Below, piece after piece: positions 44,457 to 54,516 of a DNA stretch of 64,000 bases. Each line of letters opens with the position of its first letter. Within the stretch, counting starts at the first letter, position 1. The DNA lies in the NCBI RefSeq assembly GCF_022012415.1, contig NZ_JAKLTR010000022.1, positions 1-64,000 on the forward strand. The letters run 5' to 3'. Made by a program: the position numbers and the translations under genes. The DNA comes from Terrimonas ginsenosidimutans. GTDB lineage: Bacteria > Bacteroidota > Bacteroidia > Chitinophagales > Chitinophagaceae. The notes beneath the pieces were generated by a model. It ran no database searches. It was not told where the DNA came from and saw nothing but the letters and a program-made list of their open reading frames with translations.

Positions 44457-44991
44457 ACCAGTCGGAGAAAAGCCTGTTAAAAATATCATCCGTCACCCCC
44501 CTGATCATCTCATCACGAAGCTGGGATTCCGCCTGCTGGATAGAGAGTGATGCGTTGAATTCAAAGTTCCGGGATACATCGTATTCTTTAGAGTCGCCGC
44601 TTTTGGTGGCAACGCGCACGATGTGTACCCCGACGGTGAGACGGTTGGTGGCTTCGCGGCCCTGGGAGATACCTGATGTGCTGAATGAATAGTTGGTGAC
44701 CGTTGCTGAGATCTCCCAGTCAGCATTTGTGTTGTTTGTCTGGCGAAGACGTGTCTGGCCCACGATCTTCTGACGAAGCCGATCGGCCAGCGATTGTGCC
44801 AGTTGGGGGTTTACATAGGAAGCCCTGTTCTCGAATGGTGCGATCCTGATGGTTTTGACCGAATCAGGAACGTTGATGTCGTTGAACTTGTAAACGCCGC
44901 AACCTGTAAGCTGAATGCTGCTGAATGCAAGAGCCAGCAGCGCCAGCAGGCTCGCGGAAAGAAAGATTTTTGTTGATCGTTTTGTGAGCAT
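44455..44991 (-). CDS. lptE: LptE-family LPS assembly lipoprotein
   Basis: A 178-residue lipoprotein: lipobox SIQLTGCGVYKF gives Cys31, then the LptE-like fold FNDINVPDSVKTIRIAPFENRASYVNPQLAQSLADRLRQKI and YSFSTSGISQGREATNRLTVGVHI. LptE plugs the LptD barrel and delivers LPS to the outer surface. The sigma-54 activator gene directly upstream (23 bases) and secG downstream match the typical Bacteroidota order. Confidence 0.9.
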   Translation of the reverse strand: MLTKRSTKIFLSASLLALLALAFSSIQLTGCGVYKFNDINVPDSVKTIRIAPFENRASYVNPQLAQSLADRLRQKIVGQTRLRQTNNTNADWEISATVTNYSFSTSGISQGREATNRLTVGVHIVRVATKSGDSKEYDVSRNFEFNASLSIQQAESQLRDEMIRGVTDDIFNRLFSDW

Positions 44992-45014
44992 AAAAGAAAA
45001 TGCGTTATTCCGGT

Positions 45015-46289
45015 TTATTCGTCGATGTCGTATTCTTTGAGTTTTCTGTAGAGCGTTCTTTCGCTGATGCCAAGATCGAGGGCGGCATCTTTCCGTTTGC
45101 TCTTATGCTTTTTCAGCGCTTTAATGATCAGTTCTTTTTCCTTATCCATGATGTTCAGGCTTTCTTCTACTTCTTCATGCTCGTGAATTTCGTCATGTAC
45201 TGCGTTACCGGCATTGTTATGAACGAGCATCGGTTGCGCTGTTGCATTACTTTGCATGGAAGGCTGCATAAAGAATGGCTGAACGTTTTCATTGGTCTTC
45301 AGCTCTTTTAATTCGTTCAGGAAGGAAGGGTCTTTCGGAACCATGGAAGGGTTCTGCAATACTTCCAGGAACAGACGTTTTAGTTCTGTGACGTCCTTCT
45401 TCATATCAAAAAAGAGCTTGTACAGGATCTCCCTTTCATTCGCAAAATCCTGTCCGTTGCCAATGCTTCCGGTGTTGCCTGCAGTTACCGCAGGCAGACG
45501 ATTGTTGGAATATGGTTGTAAGAAACGGCTAAGTTCTTTTGCGGTAATATTTTTATCAATAGAAAGAACAGAGATCTGCTCTGCAATATTCTTCAATTCG
45601 CGCACATTACCGGGCCAGGGATAATTAATTAACAGCGTTTTCGCTTCCTCATCCAGCTGAACAGATGCTGTTTTATATTTATCGGCAAAGTCGGCAGCGA
45701 ACTTACGGAACAGCAGGTGAATATCTTCTTTCCGGTCGTGCAATGCCGGCACGCGGATCGGCACGGTGCTTAAACGATAATAGAGGTCTTCGCGGAACTT
45801 ACCCTGCTGCACAAGTTGCATCAGGTCTTTATTCGTTGCGGCGATCACGCGGACATCGGTCTTCTGTACTTTGGACGAACCCACGCGGATGTATTCACCG
45901 GCTTCGAGTACACGGAGAAGACGGGCTTGTGTTCCCAGCGGCATTTCACCGATCTCATCCAGAAAGATAGTTCCACCGTTTACCGTTTCGAAATAACCTT
46001 TACGGCTGTCAACCGCACCGGTGAATGATCCTTTTTCGTGGCCGAACAATTCCGAATCGATCGTGCCTTCGGGTATAGCGCCGCAGTTAACTGCGATAAA
46101 GGGATTGTGTTTGCGGTTGGATAAAGTGTGTATGATGATCGAAAATGCCTCTTTACCAACCCCGCTTTCACCATTGATCAACACGGTAAGATCCGTATTT
46201 GCTACCTGCGCGGCAACCTGCAATGCATAGTTGAGCGCCGGCGAATTTCCGATAATGCCAAAGCGGTTTTTGATTGATTGAATATCCAT
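45015..46289 (-). CDS. Sigma-54-interacting transcriptional activator without sensory domain
   Basis: A 424-residue AAA+ activator. It begins directly with the sigma-54 interaction domain: Walker A GESGVGKE (40-47), the sigma-54 contact loop GSFTGA (87-92, with Ser where the consensus is Ala), Walker B FLDE (109-112) and R-finger region. A C-terminal Fis-type helix-turn-helix (DAALDLGISERTLYRKLKEY) follows after a Gln/Asn-rich linker. No receiver, PAS or GAF domain precedes it, so its ATPase must be regulated by partners or level. In Bacteroidota this gene between miaB and lptE is conserved. Confidence 0.93.
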   Translation of the reverse strand: MDIQSIKNRFGIIGNSPALNYALQVAAQVANTDLTVLINGESGVGKEAFSIIIHTLSNRKHNPFIAVNCGAIPEGTIDSELFGHEKGSFTGAVDSRKGYFETVNGGTIFLDEIGEMPLGTQARLLRVLEAGEYIRVGSSKVQKTDVRVIAATNKDLMQLVQQGKFREDLYYRLSTVPIRVPALHDRKEDIHLLFRKFAADFADKYKTASVQLDEEAKTLLINYPWPGNVRELKNIAEQISVLSIDKNITAKELSRFLQPYSNNRLPAVTAGNTGSIGNGQDFANEREILYKLFFDMKKDVTELKRLFLEVLQNPSMVPKDPSFLNELKELKTNENVQPFFMQPSMQSNATAQPMLVHNNAGNAVHDEIHEHEEVEESLNIMDKEKELIIKALKKHKSKRKDAALDLGISERTLYRKLKEYDIDE

Positions 46290-46334
46290 TCTTCAGTTTT
46301 AAAATTCTTCGTGTTACTTATACTCTTCTGTTTT

Positions 46335-46350
46335 AACAGACAGGTCTGTT
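46335..46350. promoter_or_regulatory. Palindrome AACAGACAGGTCTGTT between miaB and the sigma-54 activator gene
   Basis: Seven-base perfect arms around AG, in the 63-base gap. Could be an operator or a weak hairpin; no further evidence. Confidence 0.4.
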
Positions 46351-46352
46351 GG

Positions 46353-47804
46353 TTATATTGTTTCTACGATCTTTCCCAATAATGTAGCTTTTGAGCATTC
46401 GGTCACATTCACCATGGCATAGTCGCCGGGCTTGAGATCGTATGCTTCTTTCGGGAAGATGATCACTTTGTTCTGCGAGTTCCGCGCCATCCAGTCAGCG
46501 TCGCTTCGTTTGCTGGTTCCCTCGATCAGTACTTTGTAAGTTTTGCCAAGGTCTCTTTGATTGCTCTCCAGCGAAAGTTTGTATTGCATATCTACGATCT
46601 CCTGGAGGCGTCTTTTTTTCACGTCTTCCGGGACATCGTCTTTATAACGTCTTTGCGCGAGTGTTCCCGGCCGTTCGCTGTAGAAATACATGTAGCTCAG
46701 GTCGTAGCGGCTGTATTCCATAATGTCCAGCGTGTCCTGGTGGTCAGTTTCTTCTTCGGTGCAGAATCCTGCGATCACATCTGAACTTATGCCGCAGTCT
46801 GGCATGATCTCCCTGATACGATCCACTTTTGCCATATACCATTCGCGTGTATAGGTCCGGTTCATTAACTGTAACATGCGCGTTGATCCGCTTTGTACAG
46901 GAAGATGGACGTACCGGCAAATGTTCTCATACTTCGCCATGGTGTATAACACTTCATCCGTAATATCTTTTGGATGCGAAGTAGAGAAGCGCACACGAAG
47001 CAGGGGCGAGATCAGGGCAACCTGTTCAAGCAGTTTACCGAACGTGATCTGTTCACCGGCGCTTTCGTTGTTGTAATAGTAACTGTCTACATTCTGTCCG
47101 AGCAGTGTGACTTCGCGATAGCCTTTTTCAAACAGATCGCGGCATTCCGCCACGATGCTGGCTGTATCACGGCTGCGTTCGCGTCCGCGGGTAAAAGGTA
47201 CTACGCAAAAGGCGCACATGTTATTGCAGCCGCGCATGATGCTGACAAAAGCGGAAACGCCGTTGCTGTCGAGGCGAACGGGAGAAATGTCTGCATAGGT
47301 CTCATCCCGGCTTAGCAGAACGTTTATCGCTTTCTGCCCTGTTCCGGCTTCTTCTACAAGTCCGGGAAGGGTCCGGTATGCATCCGGGCCCACCACCATG
47401 TCCACGAGTTTCTCTTCTTCCAGGAATTTTGCTTTCAGCCTTTCAGCCATACAGCCCAGCACACCGATCAGCATGCCTCTTTTCTTTTCCTTTAGTTTGC
47501 GGAATTCGGTAAGCCGCTTACGGACCGTCTGCTCTGCTTTTTCACGGATGGAACAGGTATTGATGAAAATAAGGTCAGCTTCTTCCAGGTTTCGCGTAGC
47601 ACCAAAGCCTTCCTGGTTCAGAATCGATGCGACGATCTCACTATCAGCGAAATTCATCTGACAGCCATAGCTTTCGATATAAAACCTTTTCTTATATAAA
47701 TTCGGGTCACCCGCAAATGGAGCATAAGCTTCACCCTGCCGGGTCTCATCCTGCGTCTTGCTACCTTCAGTCTTTGAAATTGAACCAGTTACCAGATCAA
47801 ACAT
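46353..47804 (-). CDS. miaB: tRNA-2-methylthio-N6-dimethylallyladenosine synthase MiaB
   Basis: A 483-residue radical-SAM methylthiotransferase acting on adenosine 37 of tRNAs. Auxiliary cluster cysteines Cys48, Cys84 and Cys118 lie in the UPF0004 domain; the radical-SAM cluster is Cys193, Cys197, Cys200 in [13 protein letters not shown]; a C-terminal TRAM domain ends in [17 protein letters not shown]. The ATG at 47804 is preferred; an in-frame extension of 57 residues reaches 47975 but has an unusual composition. The 381-base gap 47805-48186 upstream has nothing else clear. Confidence 0.95.
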   Translation of the reverse strand: MFDLVTGSISKTEGSKTQDETRQGEAYAPFAGDPNLYKKRFYIESYGCQMNFADSEIVASILNQEGFGATRNLEEADLIFINTCSIREKAEQTVRKRLTEFRKLKEKKRGMLIGVLGCMAERLKAKFLEEEKLVDMVVGPDAYRTLPGLVEEAGTGQKAINVLLSRDETYADISPVRLDSNGVSAFVSIMRGCNNMCAFCVVPFTRGRERSRDTASIVAECRDLFEKGYREVTLLGQNVDSYYYNNESAGEQITFGKLLEQVALISPLLRVRFSTSHPKDITDEVLYTMAKYENICRYVHLPVQSGSTRMLQLMNRTYTREWYMAKVDRIREIMPDCGISSDVIAGFCTEEETDHQDTLDIMEYSRYDLSYMYFYSERPGTLAQRRYKDDVPEDVKKRRLQEIVDMQYKLSLESNQRDLGKTYKVLIEGTSKRSDADWMARNSQNKVIIFPKEAYDLKPGDYAMVNVTECSKATLLGKIVETI

Positions 47805-48186
47805 TCCGTTTTTTATTTTCTTTGAGTCGTGCTTATTGTTGAAAATCTCCTCTTTCTGATCGATGCCAGCCCTGACCGCGCCATTTTCTTCCAATTCGTG
47901 GTCTATCAGCCCGCTTCCTGCGCCGGACCTTTGGCAGTCAGTTGTAACCATCGGACCGATCAGGATCAGTAACATCCATCAATACCGTCGCAAATATAAG
48001 AAAAGCCCGGTAATATGACAGGATGTCAGCACTCCTGAAAATTATCTAAAGCACAGGAAATTCAGCCGTAAAACATCTAACATCTCTGGGTTATCTTTAG
48101 ACCGCAGGAGGGGTTAGGATTCAGATAAGTCCGGGAGAATAAACAGCCGGGAGGCCGCAAAGGTTTTGACCGTCAGGATTTATCCG

Positions 48187-50631
48187 GTGAAATTTCTGAC
48201 CGCCTGTTTAACCAAACCGAATATCACCACGTTGAGAATATTTGCGCTTTTACTTGGCCTCCTGGCCAGCACGGCCATGTATGGCCAGGATAACAGGGGT
48301 CTGCTCTCCGGCAATGTTATGGACGAGCGGAATAAACCTGTTGATAATGCCTCAGTTGAATTGATCTCTTTGCAGGATAGTATGATCCGTTTCAGTTCGC
48401 TTTCTACAGCAGACGGGTCCTTCGGGTTCCGGAATTTCCCCTTCGATGTATACCAGCTTCGCATCAGTTATGTCGGCTTTCAGCCGCTGCTGATCGACAG
48501 CATCCATGTCAGGGCGGAAAGGGCTGACTTCAACCTGCCGGATCTCATCCTTCGGGCTAAATCATCTGAGAATTTGCAAATGGTGGTGGTGTATGCGGAA
48601 AAACCACTGATCGAATCCAAAGACGGCAACCTGACCTTTAATGCGGCTGAATCGCCCCTAAGCGCGGGTAGCAATGCGAGTGACCTGCTGGCCAGTGTGC
48701 CGCTGGTTACGAAGGACGGCGATGGCAAGATCTCTGTACGGGGCAAAGAGCCGATGATCATGATCGATGATAAGCCCGTCCAGCTGAGTATGCAGCAGCT
48801 GCAGGACCTATTGGAGTCGATGCCGGGCAGCGCCATCGAAAAGATCGAGGTCATGACGAACCCGCCACCACAGTATGCCAATGAACAGGGAGGTGTGATC
48901 AATATCGTTACGAGAAAAGGAAGGGTAGGAAAGAGTGGACGCGTAAGCATATCTGGCGGGTCAAGAGGAGAAGCCAGTATGAACGGCAGTTATAGCTACC
49001 GGAAACAGGGGCTTGCCCTGAACATCAATGCCGGCGCCGGGTACAACCGGTTTGTTGGAAGCGGTTATTCCATCCGGAATAATATCTATGCAGATTCTGC
49101 GAACTTCTTCAATACGAAAAACAGTAATGCGAACCAGAGTGTCCGTCCGAATTTCAGGGCGAGTATGGACTATGATATCAGCAAGCAGCAATCATTGAAT
49201 GCAGTGGTTCAATTCAACTCCAGCGATTTTAATAATAACAGTCAGACGGAGTATAAGAATCTGAACCGCTTTGATGAGATCTATCGTTTGAGCGAGCGGA
49301 ATATCCGCAGCGAAGGGGAGACCTACAATGCCTCTTTCAGTTTGTCCTACCTGATGCGCACTAAGCGCGCAGGCGAACAATTGCGCGTCATCGCAGACGC
49401 CAACCGTTCTGTAAACACCAGTAACCGCAATTTTTATCAGCAGTTCTTTAATCCCGATCATACGCCTAACGGCCTTGATTCAACTCAGCAGCAAGTAAAT
49501 AAAGGTCGTAACACGGGTTACAATATCCGGGTGAACTATGACCGGCCGATCATTGCACAGAAGACGTTCCTGTCGCTCGGGACATTTTATACCAACACGA
49601 ATAACCTGGTGATCGTTGATGCGAGTTATCTGAAGAAACAGGACGGTACCAGTGCTCCACTTGATGCATTGAGCAATCATTTCAGGTTTCATCAATCCGT
49701 AGTGAACTTCAGAGCGGGATTACGTCAGAATCTTGGCCCTCTCTTCAATATTACTGCAGGTGTTTCCGCAGAGCAGACGGCTATTCTATTTCAACTGTAT
49801 AAAGCTCAGCGTGAGGCGAGGAACAGCTACTGGACCTGGCTGCCTTTTGCCAATATCAGCAAACGTTGGGATAATCAGCTCAGCCTTACAGGATCCTGGA
49901 GAAGAAGCATCCGCCGTCCGGGTATCAATGAGCTGAACCCGACGATCGATTTCTCGGATCCGTACAATATCCGTTTCGGAAATGAAAAGCTGCGTGCTTC
50001 CACAGCAGATAATTTTGATATCGTATTCGGCAAGTCATCCCGGGCTTACTTTTTTAATTTAGGCCTCGGCTATAACATCGTGCAGGATATTTACAGTCGC
50101 GTGCGCACCTTGTTGCCCGATGGAAAAACGCAGATCTCCTGGGAAAATATCAATGGCAGAAAAGAGTATGAGTTAAGCACCTGGGGTGGTGTGACGGTCG
50201 CAAGAAAATGGCGGACCAACTTAAGTGCAAGCTACACGTTCAATGAATACAGTTTATTTGACCGCACGGTAAACCGTTATCGCAATGGCGGTTCGTTTAC
50301 TTCCAATATCAGTTCCACCTTTACGCCGAGAGATATCCTGAATTTCACTACAGGTTTTACAGTGAACAGGTTTGCCAATCCACAGGGGTTTGCAAGATGG
50401 AACTGGAGCATGAATACAGGTGTACAGAAGAAATTTTTTGAAAAGAGGCTGACGGTAACATTGAATATGATCGACCCTTTTACGCAGCAGCGGAGCAGAA
50501 CGTTCACCTATGGCCCTAACTTCAATCTTGAAAGCTATAATACAACCACGACAAGAAATTTCAGGTTAAGCCTTGGATATAATCTGAATAAGCCTCAGAA
50601 AAATCCATTGATGGATGTTAAGAGAAAATAG
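48187..50631 (+). CDS. TonB-dependent outer-membrane receptor-like beta-barrel protein
   Basis: An 814-residue outer-membrane protein: signal peptide (KFLTACLTKPNITTLRIFALLLGLLASTAMYGQ), carboxypeptidase-regulatory-like domain (about 35-120), plug-like domain (about 130-240, SDLLASVPLVTKDGDGKISVRGKEPMIMIDDKP), and a barrel ending in FRLSLGYNLNKP. No ATG exists; GTG at 48187 gives the best signal peptide, TTG at 48166 is the alternative. It resembles the receptor at 25097-27466 in layout. No regulator or DUF4249 partner is adjacent; ligand unknown. Confidence 0.88.
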   Translation: MKFLTACLTKPNITTLRIFALLLGLLASTAMYGQDNRGLLSGNVMDERNKPVDNASVELISLQDSMIRFSSLSTADGSFGFRNFPFDVYQLRISYVGFQPLLIDSIHVRAERADFNLPDLILRAKSSENLQMVVVYAEKPLIESKDGNLTFNAAESPLSAGSNASDLLASVPLVTKDGDGKISVRGKEPMIMIDDKPVQLSMQQLQDLLESMPGSAIEKIEVMTNPPPQYANEQGGVINIVTRKGRVGKSGRVSISGGSRGEASMNGSYSYRKQGLALNINAGAGYNRFVGSGYSIRNNIYADSANFFNTKNSNANQSVRPNFRASMDYDISKQQSLNAVVQFNSSDFNNNSQTEYKNLNRFDEIYRLSERNIRSEGETYNASFSLSYLMRTKRAGEQLRVIADANRSVNTSNRNFYQQFFNPDHTPNGLDSTQQQVNKGRNTGYNIRVNYDRPIIAQKTFLSLGTFYTNTNNLVIVDASYLKKQDGTSAPLDALSNHFRFHQSVVNFRAGLRQNLGPLFNITAGVSAEQTAILFQLYKAQREARNSYWTWLPFANISKRWDNQLSLTGSWRRSIRRPGINELNPTIDFSDPYNIRFGNEKLRASTADNFDIVFGKSSRAYFFNLGLGYNIVQDIYSRVRTLLPDGKTQISWENINGRKEYELSTWGGVTVARKWRTNLSASYTFNEYSLFDRTVNRYRNGGSFTSNISSTFTPRDILNFTTGFTVNRFANPQGFARWNWSMNTGVQKKFFEKRLTVTLNMIDPFTQQRSRTFTYGPNFNLESYNTTTTRNFRLSLGYNLNKPQKNPLMDVKRK

Positions 50632-50712
50632 ACAGTTACGGTTTAACTCTGCGCTACTTGTACGCCGGTCTGTTCTTCGCAGGCTGCCTGGTGTAATCGC
50701 GACCCCGTAAGA

Positions 50713-51222
50713 TTAACTCACTACCGGAATTCTTTTCGCCAGCCAGCTATCTTTTACCGGAATGATCCATTTTTCTTCCAGTTCTCGTTTGGTTTGAACA
50801 GTATTATTGAAGTAAAGGCTATCTGCATCGAGGAAGCCATTCTGAAATGCATATCCAAGTTGGGCCAGCGGCAGGTGCTGGATCTTATCTTTTATGACAA
50901 ATGTCAGCATGGTCCGGTCAAACAGGTTGACTTTAAATTCCTGTTCGATCTCCTTTATGAAACGAACGGAGCCGTCAGTGCTGCATCCGCTTACGCCATG
51001 GGCGGTCTCATCCGCCATAAGAATGATAAATTGTCCGAAGAACAGATAGCCCGCGCCTTTCACAGGTGTGCCATGGCTTTTCCAGTCAGCAGCGAATGAA
51101 TTCAGTCTCTCTTCGATCTCCAATGCTTCACTTATCGTAAAAATACGGCTGGATTGATAGATCCATATGCGGGAATCCGGGTCAAAACTACCGTCAAGAA
51201 GGTATTTGTATTCAAGGTTCAT
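50713..51222 (-). CDS. Conserved hypothetical protein, 169 residues
   Basis: Begins MNLEYKYLLDGSFDPDSRIWIYQSSRIFTISEALEIEERLNSF and contains HGTPVKGAGYLFFGQFIILMADETAHGVSGCSTDGSVRFIKEIEQEF, a pattern conserved in many Bacteroidota, where it is sometimes wrongly labelled 'ABC transporter ATPase'; no Walker motifs are seen. A HxT and DET motif might bind metal. In related genomes it stands next to the HdrB/HdrC-like iron-sulfur genes; here only the HdrB-like gene is near. Function unknown. Confidence 0.8.
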   Translation of the reverse strand: MNLEYKYLLDGSFDPDSRIWIYQSSRIFTISEALEIEERLNSFAADWKSHGTPVKGAGYLFFGQFIILMADETAHGVSGCSTDGSVRFIKEIEQEFKVNLFDRTMLTFVIKDKIQHLPLAQLGYAFQNGFLDADSLYFNNTVQTKRELEEKWIIPVKDSWLAKRIPVVS

Positions 51223-51250
51223 CCCGCTAATTTACGTCAGAATTTGATTA

Positions 51251-51646
51251 ATGGATATTAACACACAACAGAAGGTCTTTCTCGTTCACTGGACATACTC
51301 TGCTGAAGAGTGGAAAAAGTTCAGGAGATGGGGCTATTTCCGTCGCGGAATATGGAAGCATTTTGCATGGAGATTATTGCGTCTCAAAATGAAACATATA
51401 CCGGAAATTTCAATTACGACCTATAAGGTCTGGATCGGCGACCGTGTACGTCCTTTTCGCGATGACCAGCGAAGACTGCGCCGGGTGAATATCCGTGACA
51501 CGGGCAGGTTCAATATCATGGAGATCACTTACGAACGGGCTAACTCTGCTTCGAGGCGGTTGCCGGTGATCTATGTGCCTATTCCAAAGGGAAAATTACG
51601 CGAAGCCATAGAAGTGCATGAGGCGCTTTCGTCGTATGCGTGGTGA
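51251..51646 (+). CDS. Hypothetical basic protein, 131 residues
   Basis: A 131-residue protein, rich in Arg, Lys and aromatic residues: MDINTQQKVFLVHWTYSAEEWKKFRRWGYFRRGIWKHFAWRLLRLK, ending LREAIEVHEALSSYAW. No signal peptide or membrane segment is clear. The start is 28 bases from the divergent gene start, implying shared promoter space. No family recognised. Confidence 0.75.
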   Translation: MDINTQQKVFLVHWTYSAEEWKKFRRWGYFRRGIWKHFAWRLLRLKMKHIPEISITTYKVWIGDRVRPFRDDQRRLRRVNIRDTGRFNIMEITYERANSASRRLPVIYVPIPKGKLREAIEVHEALSSYAW

Positions 51647-51745
51647 GAAAGGCAGGGTCATCTTTAAAATGACCAGCCTGGTGCGGGAGGAGCTCCTTTC
51701 CAGAACGACCGTCCGCTGTCTGACGTCCTTGTAAATGCCCTTCTC

Positions 51746-52525
51746 TCAGCTCATCGATTCTGCCACCAGCTCCGCAATATCCAACACTTTTACTGCGTCT
51801 TCTTTTTCTGCCAGTTTTACGCCATCTGTCATCATCGTATTGCAGAATGGGCAAGCTGCGGCAATAACTGATGCACCGGTTGAAATTGCTTCGTTTCCTC
51901 TTTCAATATTAATGCGGACCGAACCGTCCTCTTCTTCCTTGAACATTTGCGCACCGCCTGCTCCACAGCACAATCCTTTGCTGCGGCATCGCTTCATTTC
52001 CACCAGTTCTGCATCCAGGGCTTCAAGCACTTTCCGCGGAGCTTCGTAAATATTGTTGGCGCGGCCGAGATAACAGCTATCGTGATAGGTGATCTTTTTT
52101 CCTTTGAACAAACCACCTTCTTTCATCTTGATCTTTCCTTCGTCGATCAGTTGCTGTAAAAAGGTGCTGTGATGGATCACGTCATAGGTACCGCCCAGTT
52201 CAGGGTATTCGTTTTTGAGGACGTTAAAGCAGTGGGGGCATGCAGTAACAATTTTCTTAATGCCATAATTGTTCAGCACCTGGATGTTCTGGTAAGCCAT
52301 CATCTGGAACATGAACTCGTTCCCGGCGCGGCGTACAGGATCGCCTGTGCACATTTCTTCTTTTCCAAGGATCGCGTAACGGATCTCCAGTTTCTCCAGT
52401 ATGGTGACAAATGCTTTGGTGATCTTTTGGGCGCGCTGGTCAATACTTCCGGCACAACCTACCCAGAACAGGATCTCCGGACTTTCTCCGTTGGCGAATA
52501 ATTCTGCAACCGTGGGAACGCTCAT
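51746..52525 (-). CDS. CCG-domain iron-sulfur protein (HdrB/GlcF-like)
   Basis: A 259-residue protein with two cysteine-rich CCG domains: first GCAGSIDQRAQK...CTGDPVRR...CPHCFNVLK, second HDSCYLGRANN...CCGAGG...CPFCNTMM. This is the architecture of heterodisulfide reductase subunit B and glycolate/lactate oxidase iron-sulfur subunits, acting with a ferredoxin-type partner on a disulfide or quinone. The likely partner is the 446-residue membrane Fe-S protein at 57823-59163, normally adjacent in Bacteroidota. Convergent with the 131-residue gene. Confidence 0.92.
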   Translation of the reverse strand: MSVPTVAELFANGESPEILFWVGCAGSIDQRAQKITKAFVTILEKLEIRYAILGKEEMCTGDPVRRAGNEFMFQMMAYQNIQVLNNYGIKKIVTACPHCFNVLKNEYPELGGTYDVIHHSTFLQQLIDEGKIKMKEGGLFKGKKITYHDSCYLGRANNIYEAPRKVLEALDAELVEMKRCRSKGLCCGAGGAQMFKEEEDGSVRINIERGNEAISTGASVIAAACPFCNTMMTDGVKLAEKEDAVKVLDIAELVAESMS

Positions 52526-52598
52526 AGGTCAAATTTGTTCAAATCTAAAGACAAATCATAAGAAATTGAAGCTGTTTGTTTTATTTTTGCAACCCTGC

Positions 52599-53642
52599 AT
52601 GCGAATAAAGAAATTTTTTGAGAAACTGTTTAACTGGGAGCTGTGGCCGTTCTACGCACTTTATGCACCTATCGGTCCTGTGTGGTTGTGGTACTGCCTT
52701 CGCAGCCGCTCCATGTGGTTCTTCAGTTCTTCTAATCCAACCATCACATTTGGCGGATTTGAAGGAGAAGGCAAAAAAGAGATGTATGACCAGTTGCCGC
52801 CGCACCTTGTACCCCGTACCATCTATATTCTTCATGATCTTCCTTTTACTGAAGTAAAAAAGAAGATCGCTGATGCCGGTTTTACGTTCCCCTTTATCGT
52901 AAAACCAGATGTAGGGATGAAAGGAATTCTCTTCCGGAAGATCGAGAATGAAGAGCAGCTGATCAAGTACCACGACAGGATCCCTGTTGAATATATTGTT
53001 CAGGATATGATCACTTATCCTGTTGAAGTCAGTGTATTCTATTTTCGTTATCCTGACCAGGAGAAAGGGGTTGTGAGTGGATTTATTGAGAAGGAATTAT
53101 TGCAGGTTCATGGTGATGGCGAATCATCCCTGAGGACGCTGATCGAAAACCATCCGCGTGCCCGTTTCAGGATGGAAGAGATGGAGCACCGCCATGGTCA
53201 CCGGTTTCAGCGGATCATTCCCAGGGGTGAGACCTTTTATCTTTCTTATGCAGGTAATCATAACCGCGGTGCACATTTTATTAACCTGAAGAATGAGATC
53301 AATGAGAGCCTGCGGAATGTATTTGATGAACTCAGTCACTACAACGGTAAATTCTATTATGGCCGTTACGATATAAAAACGGCTTCTATTGAGGACCTGA
53401 AAGCTGGTAAAAATTTTCAGATCATCGAGTTCAATGGTTGTGGTGCAGAGCCCAATCATATCTATGACTGCGGCATGAATGTGTGGCAGGCATATGCAGA
53501 AATACTCCGCCACTGGAAAGCGCTATATCGGATCAGTAGATATAATCACCGGAACGGCACGCCATACTGGTCTTTCAAACGTGGATCCGCTTTTCTCAAG
53601 CAGGCAAGAAAGCATTTCAAAATGCTGGAGAAATATGATTGA
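52599..53642 (+). CDS. ATP-grasp-like protein of unknown substrate
   Basis: A 347-residue protein. An N-terminal short hydrophobic stretch (LWPFYALYAPIGPVWLWYCL) precedes an ATP-grasp-like core: FTFPFIVKPDVGMKGILFRKI resembles the lysine loop and YIVQDMITYPVEVSVFYFRY and FNGCGAEPNHIYD the metal end. The substrate is unknown; carboxylate-amine ligation is the family reaction. The start ATG at 52599 is chosen since the frame upstream overlaps the divergent HdrB-like gene. Followed by the LysE gene after 87 bases. Confidence 0.75.
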   Translation: MRIKKFFEKLFNWELWPFYALYAPIGPVWLWYCLRSRSMWFFSSSNPTITFGGFEGEGKKEMYDQLPPHLVPRTIYILHDLPFTEVKKKIADAGFTFPFIVKPDVGMKGILFRKIENEEQLIKYHDRIPVEYIVQDMITYPVEVSVFYFRYPDQEKGVVSGFIEKELLQVHGDGESSLRTLIENHPRARFRMEEMEHRHGHRFQRIIPRGETFYLSYAGNHNRGAHFINLKNEINESLRNVFDELSHYNGKFYYGRYDIKTASIEDLKAGKNFQIIEFNGCGAEPNHIYDCGMNVWQAYAEILRHWKALYRISRYNHRNGTPYWSFKRGSAFLKQARKHFKMLEKYD

Positions 53643-53729
53643 TACCGCTCGGAAACAGATAAATCTTAACTTTATCCGGTATATACTGATACACCCAAAA
53701 ATCAACGTCCATTCTAAAATCTGAGCAGC

Positions 53730-54410
53730 ATGCATCCCTTAGTCCGCATTTTCTTTACAGGCATGCTGGTGAGTTTTCTTGGTTCATTGCCGCTCGGCAC
53801 GTTGAACATTGCCGCGATGCAGATCGCGATCACTGATGGAATTACTTCGGCGCTTATGTTTTCCTGCGGTTCATTACTGGTTGAAGTGGTCTATGTCCGG
53901 TTATCCCTGGTTGCAATGGATTGGGTTCGCAAACAGGAAAAGATCTTCCGGATCCTTGAATGGGTAACCCTGGTGATCGTACTCGCATTGGCTATTTCCA
54001 GCTTCTATGCTGCTGCCCATCCTAAAGTGGAGAAGAATATTATATTAAGCAGCACGTTGCCAAGATTTGTATTGGGACTGGTGATGAGTGCGGTCAATCC
54101 TGTACAGATCCCGTTCTGGTTTGGATGGAGCACTGTTCTTTTTACAAAGAAGGTCTTATTGCCACGCCAGGATCATTACAATACCTATATCGCTGGAATT
54201 GGTCTGGGAACATTGGCAGGCAACGCCATCTTTATCTTCGGTGGGTTATTAATTGCAAGCAAGATCAATAACAATCAACATGTGCTGAACTGGATAATCG
54301 GAGGGATCTTTGCTATTACCGCGCTGATCCAGATCTGGAAGATGTGGAAGAAGAAAGATGCGGCGCATCAACTCGATAAAAATCCGCAGGAACTGACGGA
54401 CAAGAAATAG
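53730..54410 (+). CDS. LysE-family amino-acid exporter
   Basis: A 226-residue RhtB/LysE-type transporter with six membrane helices; VSFLGSLPLGTLNIAAMQIAITDG at the N-terminus is the family opening, and SAVNPVQIPFWFGWSTVLF the central motif. Probably exports an amino acid or cationic solute. The Lys-rich C-terminus ends in a TAG that lies at the left edge of the palindrome at 54409-54511. Likely co-transcribed with the ATP-grasp-like gene. Confidence 0.88.
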   Translation: MHPLVRIFFTGMLVSFLGSLPLGTLNIAAMQIAITDGITSALMFSCGSLLVEVVYVRLSLVAMDWVRKQEKIFRILEWVTLVIVLALAISSFYAAAHPKVEKNIILSSTLPRFVLGLVMSAVNPVQIPFWFGWSTVLFTKKVLLPRQDHYNTYIAGIGLGTLAGNAIFIFGGLLIASKINNNQHVLNWIIGGIFAITALIQIWKMWKKKDAAHQLDKNPQELTDKK

Positions 54411-54511
54411 TATCGCAGAGGACACAAAGAAACCGCAGAGGGCGCGAAGAGATCTTTTCATCGCGCCCTCTGCGGTTTCTTTGCATCCTCTGCGATACTC
54501 CTCACGCCAGG
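54409..54511. repeat. Intergenic palindrome, CTGGCGTAG family, copy F
   Basis: Left arm AGTATCGCAGAGGACACAAA, right arm ending TTGCATCCTCTGCGATACTC followed by CTCACGCCAGG. The left CTGGCGTAG end is missing because the LysE stop codon abuts it. It sits between the convergent LysE and DODA genes. Confidence 0.86.
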
Positions 54512-54516
54512 TTATT

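Noticed and set aside
47805-47975. MiaB start 57 codons further upstream
   Set aside because: Extension composition is unlike MiaB, and the family begins near the chosen start.
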